Shown here in pieces: positions 6,708 through 14,365 of a stretch of DNA of 21,851 nucleotides. The DNA comes from an uncultured Oscillospiraceae bacterium. Its GTDB lineage: Bacteria; Bacillota; Clostridia; Oscillospirales; Oscillospiraceae. The translations under genes were made by a program, and so were the position numbers. Position 1 is the stretch's first letter. The number at the start of each line of letters is the position of its first letter. Below the pieces are notes generated by a model. The model searched no databases. It was not told the DNA's origin and worked only from the letters and a program-made list of their open reading frames with translations. Where the stretch lies: NCBI GenBank assembly GCA_934661735.1, contig CAKUJN010000034.1, positions 1 to 21,851 on the forward strand, in the 5' to 3' direction.

Positions 6708-8255
6708 ATGAGATCCCTGCACCGATGGATCTGCGCTGTTCTTGTGTTTGTCCTGCTGCTGAGCGGCTGTCAGAGCACAGCTGTGCCTGAGGCCGGCGCG
6801 GACGAGCCGTCCGGCGCCGTACAGGTGTCCGCTCCGGCGGAGCCGGAGCCTGCGCCCGCCGAACCGGAGCCGGAACCTGCTCCCGAGCCTGAACCGGAGG
6901 CCGAGCCGGAGCCGGACTATCTTTCCCACGCGCCGTTCATGCGCACCGCGCGCGGCTTCTTCCGGCCGGATGATCCTCTGACCCGCGCCGCCCTTGCGCG
7001 CCTTCTGTGCAATCTGACCGGCAGCGTTATGGATGCGGATGCGTTCTGCCCGTATCTGGACGTGCCGGAGGACAGCTGGTACTATGGCGCAGTCTGCGCC
7101 GCCGCACGGTATTTTCCCGCAAATATCTGGCTGTTCCGGCCGGATGATACCGTCACGCTTGGCGAGTTTACGGACGCGCTGAACGCGGCGCTGAATCTGA
7201 CAATCGGGCGCTGGAACGCTGGTCTGCGCAGCGCGTACCGCGCGATGCTGGCGCGCGCGCCGGAGCCGGACGCCGCCGAGGCGGATTCCCCCGCGGCGCA
7301 GCGTATCCTGCTGACCCGCGCCGACGCCGCCGTTCTGGTGTGCCGCGCACTTGGCCGTTCGCCGGATGAGGCGGCAATCCGCCAGACGGGCCGTTCACTT
7401 CTGCTGGACGTGTCCGAGGAGCGCAGCGACTATTGCGATATCGTCGAGGCCGTCATACCGCACAAATATCTGGAGACGGACGGCAGCGAGCTCTGGCCGG
7501 CACAGACGCTGGAAAAAGTATTCTTTACCCGAGGTGTCCATCTGGGCGACGGCGACGGTTATGTCGTGGACAGTGAAGGCCGCGTCCTGCGCGGAAGCGG
7601 CATTCTGGAATACAACGGCTGGAAATATCTCTCCGCCGACGACCGCGGCCGCATTTTTGCCGACGGCGCGCTGCATCCCTATGACGGCGGAGCCGTCTAC
7701 GCCCGCAAGGGTGGCGAGCTGGCGGCCGGCTGCACGCTGGACGGCATGCTTTTCGATGAAAACGGCTTCTACACCACCGGCGACACGGAGCTGGACGGGC
7801 TGGTCCGCGCGGTAATCGCCAAATACACCACCGAGGACATGACACAGCTGGAAAAGCTGCGCGCATGCTATGACTACGTCCGCACGTTCCGCTACCTTGG
7901 ACGCAATGCCGCCTATGGCGCGGAGGTCCGGACCATTCCCTATGACGCACAGCTGCAATTCGCAAAAAAGATTTTCACCACCGGCAAGGGCGACTGCTAT
8001 AACTTCACCGCCGCATTCTGCCTGCTGGCCCGGCAGCTGGGCTTCAGCGCCGAGTGCATCGTCGGCGAATGCGCCTATTACTGGAACTGGAACGGCATTG
8101 CGCACGGCTGGGTCGAGGTAGAGATTGACGGCCAGACATGGCTGTTTGACCCGCAGATTGAAAACTACAACCTGCGCGCCGGATTGAGCAACGAAGCCTT
8201 CAGCGCCTTTCAGGTCAAATATGAAACGGCGCACGCATATTATATGAAGCACTGA
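6708..8255 (+). CDS. Lipoprotein with SLH-like repeats and a transglutaminase-like domain
   Basis: A 515-residue predicted lipoprotein with lipobox LSGC (Cys21). A Pro-Glu-Ala-rich linker (about residues 42-70) follows, then SLH-like repeats (GFFRPDDPLTRAALARLL, FRPDDTVTLGEFTDAL, ILLTRADAAVLVCRALG). Next are short aromatic-glycine repeats like those of cell-wall-binding modules (ILEYNGWKYL, LFDENGFYTTGD). The C-terminal domain is transglutaminase-like with the triad Cys430 (KGDCYN), His466 (AHGW) and Asp481 (LFDPQ). The lipobox and charged start favour the ATG at 6708, although its Shine-Dalgarno is poor; a small GC hairpin sits just before it. Such domains can be proteases, transferases or inactive binders, so activity is open. 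It begins the cluster that contains dltABCD. Confidence 0.85.
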   Translation: MRSLHRWICAVLVFVLLLSGCQSTAVPEAGADEPSGAVQVSAPAEPEPAPAEPEPEPAPEPEPEAEPEPDYLSHAPFMRTARGFFRPDDPLTRAALARLLCNLTGSVMDADAFCPYLDVPEDSWYYGAVCAAARYFPANIWLFRPDDTVTLGEFTDALNAALNLTIGRWNAGLRSAYRAMLARAPEPDAAEADSPAAQRILLTRADAAVLVCRALGRSPDEAAIRQTGRSLLLDVSEERSDYCDIVEAVIPHKYLETDGSELWPAQTLEKVFFTRGVHLGDGDGYVVDSEGRVLRGSGILEYNGWKYLSADDRGRIFADGALHPYDGGAVYARKGGELAAGCTLDGMLFDENGFYTTGDTELDGLVRAVIAKYTTEDMTQLEKLRACYDYVRTFRYLGRNAAYGAEVRTIPYDAQLQFAKKIFTTGKGDCYNFTAAFCLLARQLGFSAECIVGECAYYWNWNGIAHGWVEVEIDGQTWLFDPQIENYNLRAGLSNEAFSAFQVKYETAHAYYMKH

Positions 8256-8284
8256 AACCATAGAAAACCGAGGAGAAACAAGCC

Positions 8285-8734
8285 GTGAAAAGAAGTATTG
8301 CCATCGCGTTGACCGTCTGCCTGCTGTGCGGACTCCCGTTCACCCTGACTGCCTGCGGTGAGGACGCCGCTCCGGCCCCCGCGCCCGAGGCCCCTGCCGC
8401 GGATGCGCCGGCTGAGGACGCAGCCCCCGCGCAGCAGGATTCCGCCGCCGTTCTCCCCGCCGAGGAGGAAAAGCCCGTTGTGACAAAATCCCCCTCCGCG
8501 GAGGAAGCCCCCGCCGACGAGCCTTCCGAGCCGACCGCACTGGAAACGGCGCTCAGCCTTGTCGATCAGGATGTTTCGCTTTTGATCGAGGCGCTTGGCG
8601 AGCCGCAGAACCGCTATTATGAGACGTCCTGCTCCGGTCCCGGGGACGACGGAATCTGGACCTACGACGGCCTGACGGTCTTTACCTACGTCGAAAACGG
8701 CGTGGAGATCGTTGTGGACGCGGAAGCGGAATAA
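8285..8734 (+). CDS. Small lipoprotein with a C-terminal domain shared within the locus
   Basis: A 149-residue predicted lipoprotein of unknown function. GTG start with GAGGAG upstream; signal peptide ending in lipobox LTAC (Cys24). Residues 26-83 are a low-complexity Ala-Pro-Glu linker. The C-terminal 60 residues hold a small domain: LIEALGEPQNRYYETSC, then WTYDGLTVFTY, then VEIVVD. The same domain occurs in the lipoproteins at 8745 and 14063. The pattern I-E-x-hG-x-P followed by beta strands resembles the BLIP/SmpA-like fold, an inference without a profile search. It lies 29 bases after the SLH-transglutaminase gene and 10 bases before the next lipoprotein. Confidence 0.8.
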   Translation: MKRSIAIALTVCLLCGLPFTLTACGEDAAPAPAPEAPAADAPAEDAAPAQQDSAAVLPAEEEKPVVTKSPSAEEAPADEPSEPTALETALSLVDQDVSLLIEALGEPQNRYYETSCSGPGDDGIWTYDGLTVFTYVENGVEIVVDAEAE

Positions 8735-8744
8735 GGAGGCGGCC

Positions 8745-9251
8745 ATGAAACGGATTACTGCTCTGATTCTCTCTGCCGCCATACTCTGCGTGCTCCTTTG
8801 CGCCTGCGGCAAAAGCGCGTTCACCGAGGACGATATCTCCATCCGCGTAAACGGGGAAACAATCGACACGCACAGCAGCGTCTCCGCGATTCTGGACGCA
8901 TTCGGGCCGGATTATGCCTTTTCCGAGGCCATTTCCTGCGTCTACACCGGCATGGACAAGACATACCAGTATCCCGATCTCTTCCTCTACACCTATCCCG
9001 ACGGCGAAAATGACCATCTGATGGAGGTCTACTGCACGGCGGACGTTGAAACCGCAAAGGGCATCGGCCTTGGCGCAAGCCTGAAGGATATCGAGGCTGC
9101 CTACGGTTCCGGCTACACAAGGGCGGGCGTTACCGTCACCTATTCCCTGCCCGCACCGGACAAGCAGACGCTCCCCGCGACGCTCTATTTTGAACTGGAC
9201 GGCGATACGGTCTGCGCCATCGGCATCACCAGCGCGCACCGCGCAGAGTGA
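8745..9251 (+). CDS. Lipoprotein with two tandem small alpha-beta domains
   Basis: A 168-residue predicted lipoprotein with lipobox LCAC (Cys21). AAGGAGG at ideal spacing fixes the ATG at 8745; the reading from 8712 overlaps the previous gene. The first domain has ILDAFGPDYAFSEAISC and FLYTYPDGE, clearly related to the domain in the lipoproteins at 8285 and 14063. A second copy seems to follow: LGASLKDIEAAYGSGYTRAG with LYFELDGDTVCAIGI, again of the G-x-s-x-x-D-h-x-x-x-hG type seen in SmpA/BLIP-like modules (inference). Function unknown; probably a surface binding protein. The next gene begins nine bases after its stop. Confidence 0.8.
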   Translation: MKRITALILSAAILCVLLCACGKSAFTEDDISIRVNGETIDTHSSVSAILDAFGPDYAFSEAISCVYTGMDKTYQYPDLFLYTYPDGENDHLMEVYCTADVETAKGIGLGASLKDIEAAYGSGYTRAGVTVTYSLPAPDKQTLPATLYFELDGDTVCAIGITSAHRAE

Positions 9252-9259
9252 GGCGCGCC

Positions 9260-9826
9260 ATGAGACGATGCATCTGTCTGCTTCTGGCCCTGGCGCTGCT
9301 TGCCGCCTGTACGGCATGCGCGAAAAGCGTCTACACGCCGGACGGCCCTGAGACCGGAAACGCCGCGCTGGACGAGGCGGTTCTGACGCTTCTACAGGAG
9401 ATCTGCGACCCGAAAGCCTCGAAAACCGAGAATCTCGGGCGTGCCTATGACTTTATCTGCAACGATATCACCTACCGTGCCGGAACAGCCGACACCTCCG
9501 GCGGCTTTACCGAGGAGCTGACCGAATCGCTCGCGCTGGAGCTGCTGCAAAAGCGCAAGGGCAACTGCGACGCGCAGGCGGCGCTGATGGCGGTGCTGCT
9601 GCGGCGCATGGGCTGCGAGGCACAGATCGTTCAGGGCACATTTGTACGCGAGGACAGCGGCGAGCCGGTTGACCACGCGTGGGTTCGTGCCGTGGTCGAC
9701 GGAACCGCCTGCTGGTTTGACCCGCTCTACGGAAGCCATTTTGCCGAAAACGCCCGCGATTACTTCATGGCCGGCGACGCGCTTCTGGCGCAGACGCACC
9801 AGTGGAACGCCGCAGCGTTTAATTGA
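9260..9826 (+). CDS. Transglutaminase-like lipoprotein, short form
   Basis: A 188-residue predicted lipoprotein with lipobox LAAC (Cys17) and almost no linker before a transglutaminase-like domain. The triad is Cys103 (KGNCDAQ), His139 (VDHAWV) and Asp154 (WFDPLYG). The Cys-His and His-Asp spacings (36 and 15) equal those of the larger protein at 6708. The domain is preceded by ETGNAALDEAVLTLL, which matches the T-G-x-x-x-LD-x-x-V lead-in of the other two transglutaminase-like proteins of the cluster. I start at the ATG at 9260 rather than a GTG at 9248 because the signal sequence then begins MRRC. It ends 11 bases before dltA. Confidence 0.83.
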   Translation: MRRCICLLLALALLAACTACAKSVYTPDGPETGNAALDEAVLTLLQEICDPKASKTENLGRAYDFICNDITYRAGTADTSGGFTEELTESLALELLQKRKGNCDAQAALMAVLLRRMGCEAQIVQGTFVREDSGEPVDHAWVRAVVDGTACWFDPLYGSHFAENARDYFMAGDALLAQTHQWNAAAFN

Positions 9827-9837
9827 GGAGTTTTCTC

Positions 9838-11337
9838 ATGTTTATTCTGGAAAAGCTTGCGCAATACGCCGAAACAGGCCGCACCGCCATTATTTATAAC
9901 GGCGTGCGGACCAGCTATGCCGAGCTGAACCGGCAGTCCGACGCATTCGCCGCCTGGCTGCGGGAGACGCTGCCGGACAGCAGTGCGCCCGTTCTGATCT
10001 ATGGCCACAAGGACTCGGCCATTCCCGCGTGCATGCTGGGTGCGCTGAAAGCAGGGCGTGGCTATATCCCCGTCGATACCACATTCCCGCCTGAGCGTGC
10101 CGCGCAGATTGCCGCGGAGGCACAGCCGGAGCTGATTGTCGACCTCTGCGACTCCGGCCTGCGGGCGGCGCATGTGCTTACATCCGACACGCTGCGCGAA
10201 GTTCTGGCGCGCACTGCCGCGCCCACTCCGCGGGAGGGATGGCTCCGGCCCGATCAGACGGCGTATATCCTGTTTACCTCCGGCTCGACCGGCAAGCCCA
10301 AGGGCGTGCAGATCACGGCCGGAAACCTTGCCGCATTTCATGAGGGCGTCCGCCCGTGGTTTGACGGCATGAAGGACGGCGGCGCGTTTCTCAATGAAAT
10401 TTCCTATTCCTTTGACGTGTCCGTCTGCGCGCTGTATGAGGCGCTCAGCCGCGGCATGACGCTCTGGACGGCGGACAAGCAGACGCTCTCCGATCCGAAG
10501 GCGCTGTTCGCGCTTCTGCGCGAGGCACAGATCGACGAATGGGTCTCCACGCCGTCGCTGGCGGAGATCTGCGTACAGTCCGAGCAATTCACGCACGAGC
10601 TGATGCCGGACATCCGCCAGTTCCTGTTCTGCGGCGAGGTGCTGACAAAAAAGCTGACGGAGGAGATTTTCCGCCGCTTCCCGAATGTTCCCGTCGTCAA
10701 CGCCTACGGCCCCACCGAGGCAACCGTTCTGGTCACCGGTGCGGAGATGACGAAAGACATGCTGGCAGACGAAGCGCCGCTCCCCATCGGTATGCCGTTT
10801 GCAAACGTCACGGCGGTTATCGCCGATGAGACCGGCGCGCCGGTCCCCGAGGGGCGCGAGGGCGAGCTGCTGCTCATTGGCGACGCCGTAAGCATTGGCT
10901 ATCTGAATCGGCCCGAGCTGAACGCGAAAGCGTTTTTCACCGCGCCGGACGGCCGCCGCGGCTATCACACCGGCGATCTGTGCCGGATGCGGGACGGCTG
11001 CGTCTATTACCTTGGGCGGTTGGACGGTCAGGTCAAGCTCAACGGCTTCCGTGTGGAGCTGGAGGATGTGGAGAATAATCTGGTCAAGGTCCCGAACATC
11101 GCCCGCGCGGCGGTTCTGCCCGTCATGCAGGACGGCAAGGTCACGACGCTGACGGCGTTCGTTCTGCTGGAAAAGCCGGACGGCGAGTCCTCTCTCGCGC
11201 GTGCGCGGCGCATCAAGGCCGCGCTCGGCGAGCTTCTCCCCGCGTACATGATTCCCCGCAAAATTCTGGCCGTGGACGCGTTCCCGCTGAACACCAACGG
11301 CAAAATCGATAAAAAACAACTCTCCGCGCGGCTGTAG
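9838..11337 (+). CDS. dltA: D-alanine--[D-alanyl-carrier protein] ligase DltA
   Basis: A 499-residue adenylation enzyme. Core motifs are the P-loop-like ILFTSGSTGKPKG (about 144-156), NAYGPTEAT (288-296), YHTGDLCR, and the C-terminal TNGKIDKKQL with Lys489. Length and the C-terminal subdomain (GRLDGQVKLNGFRVELEDVE) fit DltA rather than a larger NRPS domain. It activates D-alanine with ATP and loads it onto the phosphopantetheine arm of DltC in the cytoplasm. The ATG at 9838 has GAGGAG upstream. It is followed at 21 bases by dltB, the classical order dltA-B-C-D, here embedded between lipoprotein genes instead of standing alone. Confidence 0.95.
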   Translation: MFILEKLAQYAETGRTAIIYNGVRTSYAELNRQSDAFAAWLRETLPDSSAPVLIYGHKDSAIPACMLGALKAGRGYIPVDTTFPPERAAQIAAEAQPELIVDLCDSGLRAAHVLTSDTLREVLARTAAPTPREGWLRPDQTAYILFTSGSTGKPKGVQITAGNLAAFHEGVRPWFDGMKDGGAFLNEISYSFDVSVCALYEALSRGMTLWTADKQTLSDPKALFALLREAQIDEWVSTPSLAEICVQSEQFTHELMPDIRQFLFCGEVLTKKLTEEIFRRFPNVPVVNAYGPTEATVLVTGAEMTKDMLADEAPLPIGMPFANVTAVIADETGAPVPEGREGELLLIGDAVSIGYLNRPELNAKAFFTAPDGRRGYHTGDLCRMRDGCVYYLGRLDGQVKLNGFRVELEDVENNLVKVPNIARAAVLPVMQDGKVTTLTAFVLLEKPDGESSLARARRIKAALGELLPAYMIPRKILAVDAFPLNTNGKIDKKQLSARL

Positions 11338-11358
11338 CCGGCGGAACGGGAGGCAGGC

Positions 11359-12498
11359 ATGAGCCTTTACACCGGCCTTGACTTTTTTCTGATACTGCTG
11401 ATCGCGATGCTCCCGCCGGTCGTGCTGGGCCTGCGCGGCAAGAACCTGCGCGTGTGCGGCCTTGCGGTTACGGCTGTGATGCTGCTTCTGATTTTTGACA
11501 CATGGCACAGCCGCGCGCTTCTGCTGGCGTTCTGGGCGTGGCAGTCGCTTCTGATTTTCGGATATCTGCGCCTGCGCCGGCGTACTGCGCAGCGCCGGCT
11601 GCTGTGGCTGATGCTGCTTTTGAGCCTTGTACCGCTGCTGCTGGTCAAGCTTTCGCTCTGGGTTGAGCCGCTGCGCGTGCTGTCGATGCTCGGCGTAAGC
11701 TATATGTCGTTCCGTGCGGTTCAGATTCTGATTGAAATCTACGACGGTTATCTGACTGAGCTGGATTTTGCAGACGTCAGCTATTTCATTCTCTTTTTCC
11801 CATCCATCTCCTCCGGCCCGCTCGACCGCTACCGCCGCTTTGCGGCCGATGTCCACCGCACATATACGGCGGAGGAATACCGCGTCCTGCTGCGCGACGG
11901 CCTGTGGCGGCTGATGACCGGCGCGTTCTACAGCCTTGTTGTTGGCAATCTCATCTGGCAGTACTGGCTTTCGCCGCTGCCCGAGGGAGGATTTCTGCCG
12001 ACGCTCAGCTATATGTACGGCTATACGTTCTTCATGTTCTTCAACTTCGCCGGCTACAGCCGCATGGCCGTCGGCACGGCGTATCTGCTGGGCATCGCCC
12101 AGCCGGATAACTTCAACTGTCCGTTCCTCAGTCTGGACATGAAGGATTTCTGGTCCCGCTGGCACATTTCGCTTTCAACCTATCTGCGCGACTATGTCTA
12201 TACGCGCTTCTGCATGGCGGCGCTGCGCGGCAAATGGTTCAAGGGCCGCCGCACCAGCTCGTATCTTGGCTATGTTCTGACGATGCTGGTCATGGGCGCG
12301 TGGCACGGTCTGACGCTTGGCTATCTCGTCTACGGCGCGTACCACGGCGTTCTGATGTGTCTGAACGACGTGCTGGATACCCAGTGCAAAGGCTTCAAAA
12401 AGCTCAAGAAAAACCCGAAGGCGGCCGTCCCGCTGATGCTTGTGACATTTCACCTGTTCAGCTTTGGTCTGCTGCTGTTTTCCGGAAGGCTTATCTAG
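11359..12498 (+). CDS. dltB: MBOAT-family D-alanyl transfer protein DltB
   Basis: A 379-residue polytopic membrane protein of the MBOAT family. The conserved histidines are His269 in FWSRWHIS and His316 in MGAWHGLT, 47 residues apart, as in well-studied DltB. FFMFFNFAGYSRMAVG and PSISSGPLDRYRRF are typical. DltB takes D-alanine from DltC on the cytoplasmic side and passes it through the membrane. It ends ...LLFSGRLI with no F-x-Y-x-x-F motif, so a separate DltX is expected, and a candidate is found after dltD. GGGAGG precedes the ATG. Confidence 0.95.
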   Translation: MSLYTGLDFFLILLIAMLPPVVLGLRGKNLRVCGLAVTAVMLLLIFDTWHSRALLLAFWAWQSLLIFGYLRLRRRTAQRRLLWLMLLLSLVPLLLVKLSLWVEPLRVLSMLGVSYMSFRAVQILIEIYDGYLTELDFADVSYFILFFPSISSGPLDRYRRFAADVHRTYTAEEYRVLLRDGLWRLMTGAFYSLVVGNLIWQYWLSPLPEGGFLPTLSYMYGYTFFMFFNFAGYSRMAVGTAYLLGIAQPDNFNCPFLSLDMKDFWSRWHISLSTYLRDYVYTRFCMAALRGKWFKGRRTSSYLGYVLTMLVMGAWHGLTLGYLVYGAYHGVLMCLNDVLDTQCKGFKKLKKNPKAAVPLMLVTFHLFSFGLLLFSGRLI

Positions 12499-12510
12499 GA
12501 GGAACTACAT

Positions 12511-12729
12511 ATGACGGAAAAAATCATTGCCTGCCTCAACGACATCACCGGTGCGGACGAGGGCGAAATCACCCCTGATACCGAGCTGTTTGACGAGGGC
12601 ATTCTCGACTCGTTCGGTCTGGTCGAGCTGCTGGTGCAGCTGGAGCAGTACGGCGCGAAGCTGGATGTGGCGAACCTCTCGCGCGAGGAAATCTCCACAC
12701 CCGCAAAGCTTGCGGCGCTGATCGGATAA
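12511..12729 (+). CDS. dltC: D-alanyl carrier protein DltC
   Basis: A 72-residue acidic acyl-carrier-type protein. The phosphopantetheine attachment site is Ser34 in EGILDSFGLVELL. It carries activated D-alanine from DltA to DltB. The Shine-Dalgarno TAGGAGG overlaps the dltB stop codon and ATG follows with correct spacing; dltD starts three bases after its stop. Confidence 0.95.
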   Translation: MTEKIIACLNDITGADEGEITPDTELFDEGILDSFGLVELLVQLEQYGAKLDVANLSREEISTPAKLAALIG

Positions 12730-12732
12730 GCG

Positions 12733-13926
12733 ATGCGGAAAATCATTCTGACGGCGCTGGCGTGCCTGCTGGCGGCAGTTCTGGCACTGGGGCTTGTGCG
12801 GCTGGCCGTGGAAAAGACGATGCCTGCCTGGCCGGACGCGCTGGGAAACGACCCGATTCCCGAAAAAATCACGGGTGAATATCTGCTCCGCGCAGCGGCC
12901 GAATCCGATGAAACACTGACCATTTTCGGCTCAAGTGAGCTGAAAACCACGGAAATCTGCACGCATCCGGCCAATTTCTTCGCCGGAAGGCGCTGCGGCT
13001 TTCAGGTCGACCTCATCGGCCGCGGCTCGTGTCAGTCTCTGGTGCACGCGATGGCCGTCGCGTCCTCGGGTGAAAGCCTGACAGGCAAAAAGGTCGTGCT
13101 CATCACCGCGCCGCAGTCCTATGTTCCCGATGGCATCGCGCCGGATCTGTTCATGGCAAACTTCTCCGAGCAGCAGATGCTCACCCTGCTGTCCGACGAA
13201 ACGCTCCCCGTGTCGTCGCGCCGCTATCTCGCCGCGCGCGTACAGGAGCTGATCGCGGAATATAACGACCAGTACGGCGCCAGTCTGCAAACACACACAG
13301 CCGCAGGTCTTATGAGCCGTGCCGCGGCGGACGGCAGTACGCTTGCGCAGGCGCTGCTCGCGCCCTATGCCGCCGTTTCCGGATGGCTGCTCGACACACG
13401 CGATATGGTTTCCGCGCGCGCGGCCATAGCCGCGGTACAGCCGCAGCAGCCCGCGCCGTCCGGCGAAATCGACTGGAACGCCGAAGAGGCCACCGCGCTG
13501 GCGCAGGCGGCGGAAATGGTCACAGGGAACGACTTTTACATGGAGGACGGCTACTACAGCACCTACGTCGGCCACAAGCTGGCGCAGATGGCCGGCCGCG
13601 ACAGCGCGCTGAGCTATGCCGCGTCTCCGGAATATGACGATCTGCGCTGTCTGTTTGACGTCTGCCGTGCAAAGCAGCTGGACGTGCTCTTCGTCCATGT
13701 GCCGATGAACGGCAAATGGAGCGATTATACGGGATTTTCCGCCGAAAAGCGTGCGGAATACTACGAAAATGTGCGGCAGATTGCCGCGGAATACAACAAC
13801 GTGACGCTTCTGGATCTGACCGGCTTTGAATATGAGCCGTATTTTCTGTGCGACACCATGCATCTTGGCTGGAGGGGGTGGCTTGCCGTTGACAAAGCGA
13901 TTGCAGAATTTTGGCGCGAGGCTTAA
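12733..13926 (+). CDS. dltD: Teichoic-acid D-alanyltransferase DltD
   Basis: A 397-residue protein with one N-terminal membrane anchor (about residues 4-25) and an extracytoplasmic SGNH-like domain. The serine block is TIFGSSELKTTE (Ser68), and the Asp-His block near the C-terminus is CDTMHLGWRGW (Asp374, His377). DltD places D-alanine on teichoic acid at the outer membrane face. The Shine-Dalgarno is weak, which suggests coupling to dltC, three bases upstream. No lipoteichoic acid synthase or glycosyltransferase is in the window, so the polymer that is modified cannot be named. Its last 44 bases overlap the following small ORF that I call dltX. Confidence 0.94.
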   Translation: MRKIILTALACLLAAVLALGLVRLAVEKTMPAWPDALGNDPIPEKITGEYLLRAAAESDETLTIFGSSELKTTEICTHPANFFAGRRCGFQVDLIGRGSCQSLVHAMAVASSGESLTGKKVVLITAPQSYVPDGIAPDLFMANFSEQQMLTLLSDETLPVSSRRYLAARVQELIAEYNDQYGASLQTHTAAGLMSRAAADGSTLAQALLAPYAAVSGWLLDTRDMVSARAAIAAVQPQQPAPSGEIDWNAEEATALAQAAEMVTGNDFYMEDGYYSTYVGHKLAQMAGRDSALSYAASPEYDDLRCLFDVCRAKQLDVLFVHVPMNGKWSDYTGFSAEKRAEYYENVRQIAAEYNNVTLLDLTGFEYEPYFLCDTMHLGWRGWLAVDKAIAEFWREA

Positions 13927-14050
13927 ATCGCTGGTCTTTTCCAGATGGTATACGCTTGCGCTTGCGTGCGCGCTGCTGGCTGCCGCCGTTTTTCTGGTCT
14001 GGCTGCACATGGACGCGGGCGGCGTCGCATTCATCTACAGCGAATTCTGA
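13883..14050 (+). CDS. dltX: DltX-like membrane microprotein with C-terminal F-x-Y-x-x-F
   Basis: A 55-residue ORF, too small for most annotation, with a positively charged N-terminus (TKRLQNFGARLK), one membrane helix (about residues 24-41) and a terminal GGVAFIYSEF. DltX of known dlt operons is a single-pass protein of about 50 residues ending in PFIYNEF or similar, whose tyrosine relays D-alanine between DltB and DltD; Tyr52 is the equivalent here. GGAGGGGG at 13871-13878 points to the TTG at 13883, or the TTG at 13889, as start. The order is unusual: dltX normally precedes dltA, but here it follows dltD and overlaps it by 44 bases. Assigned from motif, topology and neighbours. Confidence 0.83.
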   Translation: MPLTKRLQNFGARLKSLVFSRWYTLALACALLAAAVFLVWLHMDAGGVAFIYSEF

Positions 14051-14062
14051 CAGGAGGCTTCC

Positions 14063-14353
14063 ATGAAAAACCGTTTGAAAATGATTGCCGTTTTGCTGAC
14101 GCTGACACTGCTGTGCACACTGGTTCTGTGCGCCTGCGGCGAGAAGAGCAAGCTGGAAACCGCCCAGAGCATGAAGGGCGAGCCGCTGGACGCGCTCATC
14201 TCCGCCATCGGCGAGCCGGAGCGCAGCAGCTATGCCTCGTCCTGCATTGGCGACGGCGAGGACGGCGAGCTCTACTATGACGGCTTCACCGTCTACACCT
14301 ACCGCGATACCGACGGAACGGAGAGCATTCAGGACGTGATGCCCGCACAGTAA
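14063..14353 (+). CDS. Small lipoprotein, paralogous domain to the 8285 protein
   Basis: A 96-residue predicted lipoprotein with lipobox LCAC (Cys25) and GGAGG upstream. After a 15-residue linker it is a single copy of the small domain seen in the lipoproteins at 8285 and 8745: LISAIGEPERSSYASSC, then LYYDGFTVYTY, then ESIQDV. Both share a two-Ser/Thr-Cys motif (TSC/SSC) and a YDG-h-T-V-x-TY strand with the 8285 protein. It lies 12 bases after dltX and 12 bases before the C39-like gene, so it is part of the same operon. Function unknown. Confidence 0.8.
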   Translation: MKNRLKMIAVLLTLTLLCTLVLCACGEKSKLETAQSMKGEPLDALISAIGEPERSSYASSCIGDGEDGELYYDGFTVYTYRDTDGTESIQDVMPAQ

Positions 14354-14365
14354 AAGGAGACTGCC

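Noticed and set aside
6836..6918. Repeated GAGCCGGAGCC-like units as a DNA repeat or CRISPR-like array
   Set aside because: They encode the Pro-Glu linker of a lipoprotein; units are short, in frame and without spacers.
9760..12165. Open frame of 801 codons on the minus strand
   Set aside because: It lies antisense to dltA and dltB, has no recognisable motif, and is rich in Arg, Gln, His and Ala in the way expected for the complement of a GC-rich gene.
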